DNA from: Haloferacaceae archaeon
GTDB taxonomy: Archaea; Halobacteriota; Halobacteria; Halobacteriales; Haloferacaceae
Direction: 5' to 3'
Assembly (NCBI GenBank): GCA_018609965.1
Contig: JAHENP010000261.1
Span: forward strand, 1 to 7,453
DNA length: 7,453 nucleotides
Made by a program: the position numbers and the translations under genes. The notes beneath the pieces are model-generated. The model did no database searches. It was given only the letters and a program-made list of their open reading frames with translations, and had not been told where the DNA came from. Below, piece after piece: positions 1-5,696 of the stretch (positions are counted from its first letter, which is position 1; the number at the start of each line of letters is the position of its first letter).

Positions 1-1935
1 CTGGATCTCGTCGTCGACCGCGCGGTAGGTCGGACACATCACGCCGCCGGTGGTGGACTGCTCGCCGCGACAGCCGCCACAGCCGTGACAGAGTTCCGCC
101 ATCCCCTGGAACCCGTTCTCCGTCTCCCACGCCAACTCCGGTTCGAACCCGGCGTCGAACTCGTAGTCGGGGTCAAATCGGAGGTTCTCGGTGGGGTCGT
201 GGTCGCCACACACTGTCCCGGGGTTGAGTAGCCAGTCCGGGTCAAACGCGGTTTTCAGCTCGCGGAACCGATCGAACAGATCGCCGTACAGCTTCCGGTT
301 CCAGACCGTCCGGGCGCGCCCGTCGCCGTGTTCCCCGGACACCGACCCCCCGAACGACACCACCAGATCCGTCACGCGGTCGGCAATTTCTTCCAACTGC
401 TCGACACCCTCGACGGTCTTCGTGTCGATCAGCGGGCGGACGTGCAACACCCCCGGGCCGGCGTGGGCGTAGAAGGAGGCGAACGTCCCCGTCTCCTCGA
501 GAATCTCCTCGAACCCCTCGACGTACGCCGGCAGGTGTTCCGGCGGCACCGCACAGTCCTCGATGAAGGAGATGTGTTTCTCGTCGGAGGTGCGCCCCAA
601 CAGGATCGGCAACCCGGACTTGCGCATCTTCCAGAACGTCGCCCGCCGGTCGGCGTCGTGGGCTTCCAGCGCGTCGCGTGCGTACTGCGCTGGGCGACCA
701 CCGCCGGTTGGTCTACCATTACCCACACCCGGCGTGTCGTCCGGCGGTGCCGCCTCACTGTCGACGGTCGGCGCGCGGTCCGCGAGCAGGCCAGCCACCT
801 TCCGGCGGCCCGCCTCGTCGCTGTCGGCGTAAAACTCCACGAGCAACACCGCGCTCGTCCCGTCAGGCAACAGCCCGACCACGTCCGCGAACTCCGGGGT
901 GTCACGGGCCAACCCCAGCAACACGTCGTCCATCACCTCCACCGCCGCGGGGTCGTGATCGAGGATCGGCTCGACATCTGCCATCGCGTCCGCCAACGAG
1001 TCGTAGGTGAGGAGCCCGACCGCCTTCGTCTCCGGAATTGGCTCCAACGAGACGGTCACCCTGGTCACAATCGCGAGTGTCCCCTCGCTGCCGGCCAACA
1101 GCCGCGCGAGGTTGACCGTCCCCGGCTCGCCGTACTCCCCGTCGGCCTCCGCGACGAGCCGGTCGAGGTTGTAGCCGGAGACGCTCCGTTTCAGTTCCGG
1201 GAACCGCCGCCGGATCGCGTCGGCGTCCGAATCGAGGATCGAGACGACCGCGTCGGCGACCCGCTCCAGCGTCGCCCCCGCCGGGTCGGCCCGTTCACGG
1301 AGATCGGCAACAGGAACCTCACCCAGCCGTTCGACGCTCCCGTCCGCGAACACGACTTGGGCGGACTCGACGTAGTGGTCCGTCTTCCCGTAGTTCAGGG
1401 AGTGGGCGCCGGTGGAGTTGTTGCCGACCGCGCCGCCGATTGCGGACTTGTCGCCCCAGGCTGGGTCGGGCGCGAACTTCAGCCCGTGTGGTGCCAGCCG
1501 TTCGTTCAGTGAGCCGAGGAGACAGCCCGCCTCGACGGTCGCCGTGCGCGTGTCAGGGTCGACAGAGACGACACCGTCGAGGTGGCGGGTGAAGTCCAAC
1601 ACGACCGCCTCGTTGACGGTCTGGCCCGCCAACGACGTGCCACCCCCGCGTGGCAACACCGGAATCTCCCGGTCGGCACAGTACGACATCACCCTGGCCA
1701 CGTCGGCGGTCGACTCGGGGAGAACGACCCCGATTGGCGTCTCCCGGTAGGCGGAGGCGTCCGTCGCGTACAACGACCGGGTGTACGTGTCGAACTGCAC
1801 CGCGCCGTCAACCCGGTCGCGGAGGTCCGCGAGCAACTCCGGCCGTGCGATCTCGCCGGGGGTGTCCTCGCCGGCCGCACGCTCGGCACCCGCTCGGTCG
1901 AGATCACCGCTCGACGCGTTGGGGTTGGTTGTCAC
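1..1935 (-). CDS. FAD-binding and 4Fe-4S oxidoreductase (D-lactate/glycolate dehydrogenase type), C-terminus outside window
   Basis: This gene encodes a flavoprotein that should oxidise a 2-hydroxy acid such as D-lactate or glycolate and pass electrons through iron-sulfur clusters to the respiratory chain at the cytoplasmic membrane. I read 645 residues from a GTG at 1935; the frame is open to base 1, so it is partial. The FAD-binding PCMH domain spans about residues 65-205, with the loop PRGGGTSLAGQ at 95-105 and IGGAVGNNSTGAHS at 166-179. The FAD-oxidase C domain follows, with SGEHGDGR at 533-540. Near the edge C616, C619, C622 and C634-P form the first ferredoxin-like cluster motif, showing fusion to a GlcF-like iron-sulfur module; such haloarchaeal fusions are usually about 1000 residues. 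The GTG was chosen because a T-rich element lies about 28 bases upstream and no ATG lies near; the frame stays open further upstream. It is divergent from the PRC-barrel gene. The substrate is inferred, not shown. Confidence 0.93.
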   Translation of the reverse strand, partial: MTTNPNASSGDLDRAGAERAAGEDTPGEIARPELLADLRDRVDGAVQFDTYTRSLYATDASAYRETPIGVVLPESTADVARVMSYCADREIPVLPRGGGTSLAGQTVNEAVVLDFTRHLDGVVSVDPDTRTATVEAGCLLGSLNERLAPHGLKFAPDPAWGDKSAIGGAVGNNSTGAHSLNYGKTDHYVESAQVVFADGSVERLGEVPVADLRERADPAGATLERVADAVVSILDSDADAIRRRFPELKRSVSGYNLDRLVAEADGEYGEPGTVNLARLLAGSEGTLAIVTRVTVSLEPIPETKAVGLLTYDSLADAMADVEPILDHDPAAVEVMDDVLLGLARDTPEFADVVGLLPDGTSAVLLVEFYADSDEAGRRKVAGLLADRAPTVDSEAAPPDDTPGVGNGRPTGGGRPAQYARDALEAHDADRRATFWKMRKSGLPILLGRTSDEKHISFIEDCAVPPEHLPAYVEGFEEILEETGTFASFYAHAGPGVLHVRPLIDTKTVEGVEQLEEIADRVTDLVVSFGGSVSGEHGDGRARTVWNRKLYGDLFDRFRELKTAFDPDWLLNPGTVCGDHDPTENLRFDPDYEFDAGFEPELAWETENGFQGMAELCHGCGGCRGEQSTTGGVMCPTYRAVDDEIQ

Positions 1936-1960
1936 GAGCGACTCTGACGCCGGGCGGGTG

Positions 1961-1965
1961 AAAAA
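1961..1965 (-). promoter_or_regulatory. Weak TATA-like element for the FAD oxidoreductase gene
   Basis: On the minus strand a run of five T (context GACGTTTTTCACC) lies 26-30 bases ahead of the GTG at 1935, the usual distance for a leaderless haloarchaeal transcript. It is a poor match to TTTAWA, so this is tentative. Confidence 0.35.
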
Positions 1966-2025
1966 CGTCTGGGTCGGCCGGTTTCCTCGGTCACCCTGCG
2001 ACGACTGCTGTCCTGCAGGATGGAA

Positions 2026-2031
2026 TTTAAG
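2026..2031 (+). promoter_or_regulatory. TATA box of the PRC-barrel gene
   Basis: TTTAAG (context GGAATTTAAGAGG) lies 25-30 bases before the ATG at 2056. This spacing predicts transcription starting at or within a few bases of the ATG, a leaderless mRNA. It argues against the upstream in-frame ATG at 2020, which would lie upstream of the predicted transcription start. A ten-base palindrome TCCTGCAGGA (2011-2020) sits just upstream, where TFB recognition or a regulator could contact. Confidence 0.75.
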
Positions 2032-2055
2032 AGGGGTCGCGTCGTCCCTCGACAC

Positions 2056-2358
2056 ATGACAGCGGACGGGGCGCCTCAAGAGATCACGTCGCTCGTCGGT
2101 CGAGAAGTGTACTCGAACAACGGTGTGTTCGTCGGCGAGGTCGAAGACGTTCGACTCGACCTCGGCGAGGAGGCGGTCACCGGAATCGCGCTTGGCCAGC
2201 TCAACGACGAACTGTTCGACAGCCGCGTCGGGATCAGCGAGGGCGTGATGGTGCCGTACCGGTGGGTGCGTGCCGTTGGCGACGTGATCCTGATCAACGA
2301 CCTCGTCGAGCGACTTCAGACAGACGAAGAAGAGGAGAGCGTCTCACAACCCACCTGA
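2056..2358 (+). CDS. cdpB1: PRC-barrel domain protein, candidate cell-division protein CdpB1
   Basis: This is a 100-residue acidic soluble protein made almost entirely of one PRC-barrel domain. The pattern LVGREVYSNNGVFVGEVEDVRLD (split: LVGREVYSNNG, then VFVGEVEDVRLD, about residues 13-35) and the later VMVPYRWVRAVGDVILI (about 65-81) are typical of the fold, and the tail is rich in glutamate. Small haloarchaeal PRC-barrel proteins CdpB1 and CdpB2 are known to work with CdpA and FtsZ at the division site. I assign CdpB1 from size, fold and my recollection that a DHH-type gene and a lactate/glycolate oxidoreductase lie near it in Haloferax; haloarchaea have several PRC-barrel paralogues, so the exact paralogue is uncertain. 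The start at 2056 is chosen because TTTAAG lies about 28 bases upstream; an in-frame ATG at 2020 precedes the TATA box. It is convergent with the DHH gene. Confidence 0.9.
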   Translation: MTADGAPQEITSLVGREVYSNNGVFVGEVEDVRLDLGEEAVTGIALGQLNDELFDSRVGISEGVMVPYRWVRAVGDVILINDLVERLQTDEEEESVSQPT

Positions 2359-2384
2359 CGCGGTGCCGACTGTCTGTGTTCGTC

Positions 2385-2454
2385 TCGTCTGTTCGGACGT
2401 GTCGTCTATCCGAACGTACTGTCTGTTCGAATATATCGTCTGTTCGAACGTGTC
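2385..2454. repeat. Cluster of GTCTGTTCGRA repeats
   Basis: Two 19-base copies, TCGTCTGTTCGGACGTGTC at 2385-2403 and TCGTCTGTTCGAACGTGTC at 2436-2454, differ by one base. A third, shorter copy (GTCTGTTCGAA) lies at 2421-2431, and an inverted partner (ATCCGAACGTA) at 2409-2419, so GTTCGGA 2391-2397 can pair with TCCGAAC nearby. The function is unknown. It lies just after the PRC-barrel stop and so probably in its 3' untranslated RNA. Confidence 0.6.
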
Positions 2455-2471
2455 AGATCGACGCTCGCAGA

Positions 2472-2487
2472 ACACGCGCTCGCGTGT
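2472..2487. repeat. Short perfect inverted repeat in the convergent spacer
   Basis: ACACGC and GCGTGT flank a four-base GCTC loop, giving a compact hairpin immediately before the larger hairpin at 2494-2523. Both may be part of one folded 3' region. Confidence 0.4.
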
Positions 2488-2489
2488 GC

Positions 2490-2528
2490 CCCGGGGGCCA
2501 CCCCGTGTGCCTTGGGTGGCCCCTCGGG
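2490..2528. terminator. Strong GC-rich hairpin, possible bidirectional 3' end structure
   Basis: GGGGCCACCC (2494-2503) is perfectly complementary to GGGTGGCCCC (2514-2523) with a ten-base loop; a G-T pair and, past a bulged C, three more C-G pairs extend it to 2490-2528. It sits in the middle of a convergent spacer. No U-tract follows directly, and archaeal termination mostly relies on U-tracts, so a role in RNA stability or in blocking read-through is as likely as true termination. Confidence 0.45.
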
Positions 2529-2578
2529 TCGGTCGGACAGTCGTCGTCCCCCCTGGTTCGTCCGCCGAGTCACCCCGG

Positions 2579-2594
2579 CATTTGTTTGTAAATG
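2579..2594 (+). terminator. T-rich hairpin, candidate terminator of the PRC-barrel transcript
   Basis: CATTT (2579-2583) and AAATG (2590-2594) flank GTTTGT, giving a T-rich stretch TTTGTTTGT in otherwise GC-rich DNA. U-rich stretches favour archaeal termination on the plus strand. It is over 200 bases past the stop codon. Confidence 0.3.
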
Positions 2595-2717
2595 TCACTC
2601 ACACTTGACTCTTTCCGCCCTACTATCACGTTCGATATTCGCCCACTGAGGATGGTCCGGGACTCCGACTCGTCTGGTGGAGGGAGTGTGGAACCCCGAC
2701 AGTCGTTCACGCGTGTG

Positions 2718-4166
2718 TCAGGAGCCGCTCGATCCCTCCTCGACACCCATCGCGTCGAAGAGCTTCCGGCGCACCGCCTGTTCGGAGAGTTGGAGGAGTG
2801 TGTCGCGATTGTCCTCTGAGATGTCGATCCCGGTGAACAGTCCCAACGGGATCTCGGCGCTGGCCTGCTTGGCGTGGCCGGCGGCCTCGCCGACCTCGTC
2901 GAAAGCGTCGCCGAGAACGGTCCCGATGTTGAGTCGAATGTCGTTCGACCGCGCCGCGAGCAGGATCTGGTCGTCAGCGATCCCGAAGACGGCGGTCGTG
3001 GAGATCCCCTCCAGGTTGAGCAGTTGTTGTGCGGCCTGGCCCAACGCCTCGCGGTCGGTGACGAAGCCGGCGTTCGAGATGAGGTGGCTCCCCTGGACCT
3101 CCCGGCTCTGGATCGCCTCTGCGAGCACGTCCAGCGTCTCCGGCGACATCGACGGCGACTCCACCTCTTCGAGCGTGTCGTGGTCGGCAAACGGGTGGAG
3201 GTACGCGGCGGCGGTCAGGTCGGCGGGGGTGGTCCCCCGTTTGAAGTCGACCGTCTCTGCGCGAATGCCGTACAACAACGCGGTCGAGACCGTCTCCGTC
3301 GGCGACAGATCCAGTTCCTGAAGATACTTTGTCAGGATCGTCGACGTGGCCGAGACGTTGCGTCGCACGTCGGCAAACCGAGCGTCGATCTCCCCGTCGG
3401 GGTCCTCGTGGTCGACGTACACGTCGACTGCGTCGTCGAACGTCTCGTCGGTGCCGGAGTCGGCGTAGTTGACCAACGCGACCACGCCGTACGTCGACAG
3501 TGGCTCGTCACCACGGGTGGTGAGCTCGATCCCGAGCGTGTTGACGAACGCGCTGTTCTCCTGGTGGCCAATCTCCCCGTCGTAGAGAATCTCCGCGTCC
3601 AGTCCGTGGTCGGCGGCGACTGCACGGAGCGCGACCGCTGCCGCGATCGAGTCCGGATCGGGGTTGTCGTGGAGGACGACCGCAAGCGCCCCCTCCGCCT
3701 CGCGGAAGATCTCGACGAGCTGTTGGGTCTTGTAGGCGAGTTCGCCCGCCTCCAACGAACGGAGTGCGGAGTTCGCGATCACCTCGTTGGGGTTGATCAC
3801 CACGTCCGCACCCAACTCGACGAGCTGGTCTTTGCTCACCGGGTCGTTCGCCCGGACGACGATGTACTGTTCGCCCCCCGCGTTCCGGATCGCCTCGACG
3901 GCCGCCTTGTTCGCGTCGACGTTCCCCGAGAGGATCAACACGACCTCCTGGTCGGCGACCGCCTCGGCGACGTCCGTCTCCGCGATGTCCTGTTGACGCG
4001 CGTTCAAGTCCTGATCGCGCAGCGCCTCGACCCGGTCCTCGTCCCTGTCGAGGATCACAACGTCCTCGCCGGCCTCTGTGAGGTCGTCGGCGACCGCGTG
4101 GCCGACGCTCCCACAGCCCAGTATCGCGTAGGAGGACATCGACGACATCGTGACGCCAGCGCTCAT
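2718..4166 (-). CDS. TrkA-N / DHH / DHHA1 fusion protein (NrnA/RecJ-like phosphoesterase family)
   Basis: This 482-residue soluble protein combines three domains. Residues 12-130 form a TrkA-N (RCK) Rossmann domain with the dinucleotide motif GCGSVG (17-22) and an acidic residue D40 after the second strand. Residues about 160-325 are a DHH phosphoesterase domain: motif I is HDNPDPDS (166-173). Residues about 360-465 are the DHHA1 domain, with AAGHAKQAS (428-436) as its GGH-type motif. Relatives cleave nanoRNA, pAp or cyclic dinucleotides. Here motif II reads VNYAD rather than V-D, motif III reads VDHEDP rather than DHH, and motif IV has IRAETVDF where D-T is usual, so metal-dependent catalysis may be changed or lost; this could be normal for this haloarchaeal subfamily. 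The first ATG is chosen because TTCAAG lies about 30 bases upstream; M7 and M10 are alternatives. It is divergent from tRNA-Lys. The substrate is unknown. Confidence 0.93.
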   Translation of the reverse strand: MSAGVTMSSMSSYAILGCGSVGHAVADDLTEAGEDVVILDRDEDRVEALRDQDLNARQQDIAETDVAEAVADQEVVLILSGNVDANKAAVEAIRNAGGEQYIVVRANDPVSKDQLVELGADVVINPNEVIANSALRSLEAGELAYKTQQLVEIFREAEGALAVVLHDNPDPDSIAAAVALRAVAADHGLDAEILYDGEIGHQENSAFVNTLGIELTTRGDEPLSTYGVVALVNYADSGTDETFDDAVDVYVDHEDPDGEIDARFADVRRNVSATSTILTKYLQELDLSPTETVSTALLYGIRAETVDFKRGTTPADLTAAAYLHPFADHDTLEEVESPSMSPETLDVLAEAIQSREVQGSHLISNAGFVTDREALGQAAQQLLNLEGISTTAVFGIADDQILLAARSNDIRLNIGTVLGDAFDEVGEAAGHAKQASAEIPLGLFTGIDISEDNRDTLLQLSEQAVRRKLFDAMGVEEGSSGS

Positions 4167-4192
4167 ACTGTCTCGTGTGGACCGCGGTCACA

Positions 4193-4199
4193 CTTGAAG
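4193..4199 (-). promoter_or_regulatory. TATA-like element of the DHH fusion gene
   Basis: On the minus strand CTTCAAG lies about 27-33 bases ahead of the ATG at 4166, fitting a leaderless or nearly leaderless transcript. Further upstream an inverted repeat GCGACCG/CGGTCGC (4209-4215 and 4224-4230, eight-base spacer) could be an operator, but nothing else supports this. Confidence 0.5.
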
Positions 4200-4307
4200 C
4201 CTCCCGTTGCGACCGCGTGTGTCCGGTCGCTGTCAGATCGCCGCCGTCTGTGACCGGAGGGGGTCGGTTCCGCGACACAGTCGCCTGTCGGGTGCGAAGC
4301 GGAAGGC

Positions 4308-4314
4308 CTTTTAG
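4308..4314 (+). promoter_or_regulatory. TATA box of tRNA-Lys
   Basis: CTTTTAG lies about 27-33 bases before the first base of the tRNA, the normal archaeal distance, so the tRNA is expected to be transcribed alone and nearly without a 5' leader. Confidence 0.6.
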
Positions 4315-4340
4315 CGGGACGGCACTGTGTTTGACTGCGT

Positions 4341-4414
4341 GGGCCGGTAGCTCAGCCAGGCAGAGCGACGGACTCTTAATCCGTCGGTCGGGGGTTCAAT
4401 TCCCTCCCGGCCCG
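4341..4414 (+). tRNA. tRNA-Lys (anticodon CTT)
   Basis: All four arms fold. The acceptor stem is GGGCCGG (4341-4347) with CCGGCCC (4407-4413) and discriminator G4414. The D stem is GCTC/GAGC (4350-4353 and 4363-4366). The anticodon stem ACGGA/TCCGT encloses loop CTCTTAA, placing anticodon CTT at 4375-4377, which reads AAG lysine codons. The variable loop has five bases, and the T stem GGGGG/CCCTC (one G-T pair) encloses TTCAATT. No intron is present and CCA is not encoded. Its 3' half appears to be the integration site of the AT-rich island that follows. Confidence 0.97.
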
Positions 4415-4473
4415 TACAACGAGACCGTGAGCGACAGCGAACGGTTGAGTGAACCGGCAGGAGGGAATTGAAC
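4394..4473. repeat. Inverted copy of the tRNA-Lys T-arm downstream of the tRNA
   Basis: GTTCAATTCCCTCC in the tRNA (4394-4407) has an exact reverse complement, GGAGGGAATTGAAC, at 4460-4473. The two arms are 52 bases apart. Between them CGGTT/AACCG (4442-4456) forms a small hairpin. A transcript reading past the tRNA could pair the T-arm with this copy instead of folding the tRNA correctly. Confidence 0.8.
4397..4411 (+). repeat. Left candidate attachment repeat (inside tRNA-Lys)
   Basis: CAATTCCCTCCCGGC covers the T-loop 3' side, the T stem and the acceptor stem. Its degenerate partner is at 5661-5675. Confidence 0.45.
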
Positions 4474-4607
4474 TGAGGAGCGATGCAAGCAGTAGCGAGC
4501 GGAGCGACCGTGGTTCACCGTTTTAGCTTTCTATTCAAACAACAAAACATACGTTGATGGTATACTTAGGTGAATAAAACCATTTTGAGCAAGGATAAAT
4601 CAGAGGA

Positions 4608-4614
4608 TTTATTA
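4608..4614 (+). promoter_or_regulatory. TATA box of the island membrane-protein gene
   Basis: TTTATTA lies 23-29 bases before the ATG at 4637, giving a leaderless transcript. An out-of-frame ATG at 4617 lies between the box and the expected start of transcription and would not be in the mRNA. Confidence 0.6.
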
Positions 4615-4636
4615 CTATGTCAAACAACCCAAACAT

Positions 4637-5353
4637 ATGGGTAGTAATTCCCAATCTAATGATCTGGGGTCTAAAGATGTTATTTTAGAAGAACTACGCA
4701 GAGAATATGATCAAAAAATAGAACAATTAGAACTTATTGATAAAAAAGCAATCCAATCTGTTCGAACCGCTGTTCTTGTTATTGGATTTATTATTGCTGC
4801 CGCAGGGATAGCAACGCGTGAAGGAGACGTATCAGTCGGCTGGATTCCCGTTGCTGCCGCAACTATCGGTCTACTTCTTCTCATAGCCACTGTTCTGATC
4901 GGCTCAGCAGTGTACCTTATCACCGAATATCCAGGAGAAATTAATAAAAAGAGCCTCCCATCCCGCCGGCATAGGACGCACAAGGATGAACTTATTAAGA
5001 TGTATAGGCGGTGGTCTGGTCTATGTTCTAAAGAAATCGAAGAGAATAATAAATATATGACTTATACTATATTCTCAAAATTTCTCGGGATTCTATCACT
5101 ATTGATCTCTGGATTGCAGATTGCGGTACCCAATTTCTTCCCAGAGTGTGGATCTCCTGGAGGTCTTCTGTGTTTGTACGGAACAACTATAGAGATTGGT
5201 GTCGCAGTGGGAGTGATTGCTCTCGTGTCCGTGTTCGTCAGACAATTGTTTAAGAAAATTCCGAATTTTAGGAAAATTATTGAAATGTTTTTAGCCATTC
5301 TTCTCTGGCTCTCCATCTCAGCTGGGACAGAGTTATTACTCAGTACATTCTAG
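4637..5353 (+). CDS. Island-encoded multi-spanning membrane protein with charged N-terminal helix (unknown function)
   Basis: I do not recognise a named family. The 238-residue protein starts with a polar segment, then a highly charged likely coiled coil (residues about 14-41, LEELRREYDQKIEQLELID), then two membrane segments (about 44-60 and 70-95). A basic loop (98-142, including SRRHRTHK) follows, then three more segments (about 146-166, 184-204, 213-236). A cytoplasmic helix leading into a closely spaced pair of membrane helices recalls SLATT-type 2TM effector proteins of defence systems, but this is a shape resemblance, not a motif match. Codons are AT-rich, unlike the neighbours, indicating transfer. 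A leaderless promoter supports the start. It is followed after 14 bases by the 43-residue gene, probably co-transcribed. It could equally be an unrelated orphan haloarchaeal membrane protein. Confidence 0.85.
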   Translation: MGSNSQSNDLGSKDVILEELRREYDQKIEQLELIDKKAIQSVRTAVLVIGFIIAAAGIATREGDVSVGWIPVAAATIGLLLLIATVLIGSAVYLITEYPGEINKKSLPSRRHRTHKDELIKMYRRWSGLCSKEIEENNKYMTYTIFSKFLGILSLLISGLQIAVPNFFPECGSPGGLLCLYGTTIEIGVAVGVIALVSVFVRQLFKKIPNFRKIIEMFLAILLWLSISAGTELLLSTF

Positions 5354-5358
5354 GTATA

Positions 5359-5363
5359 GGTGA
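5359..5363 (+). promoter_or_regulatory. Ribosome binding site of the 43-residue gene
   Basis: GGTGA lies four bases before the ATG at 5368 and matches the archaeal anti-Shine-Dalgarno sequence. Leaderless genes dominate here, so its presence directly after an upstream stop codon supports a real downstream gene in an operon. Confidence 0.5.
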
Positions 5364-5367
5364 GACG

Positions 5368-5499
5368 ATGCACTCCCAGGATGATCAAGATGATGAATAC
5401 ATCGGGAATTCATCGCCAGTCTCTCGTAAAGTGCTCAACTGGTTTGGTATCAAATCGGCTCGACAGGAGCGATTTGATCAAACCAATCAATATAAGTGA
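5368..5499 (+). CDS. Small 43-residue hypothetical protein, second gene of the island cassette
   Basis: This frame runs from ATG 5368 to TGA 5497-5499 and encodes 43 residues. The N-terminus is acidic (DDQDDE, residues 5-10) and the middle is basic and amphipathic (SRKVLNWFGIKSARQ, 19-33); there is no membrane segment, cysteine pair or known domain. A ribosome binding site just upstream and a 14-base gap to the membrane-protein stop suggest a co-transcribed partner, perhaps binding its cytoplasmic face or acting as its regulator; that role is a guess. It is short enough to occur by chance. Confidence 0.5.
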   Translation: MHSQDDQDDEYIGNSSPVSRKVLNWFGIKSARQERFDQTNQYK

Positions 5500-5506
5500 G
5501 TTATAG

Positions 5507-5554
5507 TTACACAGCAAATACCGCACGCCAGTGATAATTTAAGCCTTGCTGTAA
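5507..5554. repeat. Inverted repeat after the island cassette
   Basis: TTAC-AC-AGCAA (5507-5517) can pair with TTGCTGTAA (5546-5554), with either a two-base bulge or a seven-base perfect core (ACAGCAA/TTGCTGT). The 28-base loop contains a TTTAAG (5538-5543) that also resembles a TATA box. It may be a 3' structure of the cassette mRNA or a promoter region reading right. Confidence 0.35.
5538..5543 (+). promoter_or_regulatory. TATA-like TTTAAG upstream of the presenilin pair
   Basis: AATTTAAGCC is a good TATA match within the island. It would start transcription near 5565, giving the first presenilin gene an untranslated leader of about 130 bases. There is no better promoter at leaderless distance from the GTG at 5697. 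Confidence 0.3.
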
Positions 5555-5660
5555 AATAGCGGTCAAATAGTCGCCACATCTGGTTGGCTCTCACTGGAAC
5601 TTCTGTAACAGTGAAATCAGTAGGCAGTGACAACAGCAGCTCGGGCGACACCACAACGGC

Positions 5661-5675
5661 CAAACCCCTCCCGGC
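5661..5675 (+). repeat. Right candidate attachment repeat (degenerate tRNA-Lys 3' end)
   Basis: CAAACCCCTCCCGGC matches the tRNA segment at 4397-4411 at 13 of 15 bases, including ten consecutive identical bases CCCTCCCGGC (5666-5675). It lies where AT-rich DNA gives way to GC-rich DNA. Confidence 0.45.
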
Positions 5676-5696
5676 GCAACCTGCTTGCGATCAACG

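Larger units (their letters stand above)
2359..2717. other. Gene-free convergent spacer between PRC-barrel and DHH genes
   Basis: The 359 bases between the two convergent stops contain no convincing coding region: short frames here show no recognisable domain and run into shadows of the DHH gene. The spacer holds a cluster of GTCTGTTCGRA motifs, two GC-rich hairpins and a T-rich hairpin, listed separately. The stretch from about 2600 to 2717 shows nothing I can interpret. Confidence 0.7.
4415..5675. mobile_element. Putative AT-rich integrated island at tRNA-Lys (or its remnant)
   Basis: Base composition drops sharply from the GC-rich flanks (for example, 4681-4740 has only about a quarter G or C) and recovers by about 5640. 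The 3' end of the tRNA, CAATTCCCTCCCGGC (4397-4411), is matched by CAAACCCCTCCCGGC (5661-5675), 13 of 15 identical and in the same orientation. This is the arrangement left by tyrosine-integrase elements that insert in tRNA genes. The island is about 1.26 kb and carries a membrane protein and a 43-residue protein but no integrase or replication gene, so it is a remnant, a satellite or a mini-cassette. The repeat is imperfect and GC-rich, so chance cannot be excluded; the compositional shift is the firmer evidence. Confidence 0.5.

Noticed and set aside
328..1512. Long plus-strand open frame (394 residues)
   Set aside because: It is antisense to the FAD oxidoreductase, whose motifs are clear. 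The translation is Arg/Val-rich with no domain, as expected in GC-rich DNA.
2385..2454. Possible CRISPR array
   Set aside because: Only two near-full copies of a 19-base motif with irregular spacing; not an array.
2592..2819. Short plus-strand frame in the convergent spacer
   Set aside because: It has no promoter or ribosome binding site, runs into the 3' end of the DHH gene in antisense, and has no recognisable features.
2874..4253. Long plus-strand open frame (459 residues)
   Set aside because: It lies opposite the DHH fusion gene and its composition is that of a mirror frame.
3508..4278. Minus-strand 256-residue frame overlapping the DHH gene
   Set aside because: Arg/Gly-rich out-of-frame shadow of the DHH gene without domain features.
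4617..4688. Upstream ATG and short frame before the island membrane protein
   Set aside because: The ATG lies between the TATA box and the expected transcription start and is out of frame with the gene.
4415..5675. Insertion sequence
   Set aside because: No transposase, no terminal inverted repeats at the edges and no short target duplication; the tRNA-type direct repeat fits integration better.
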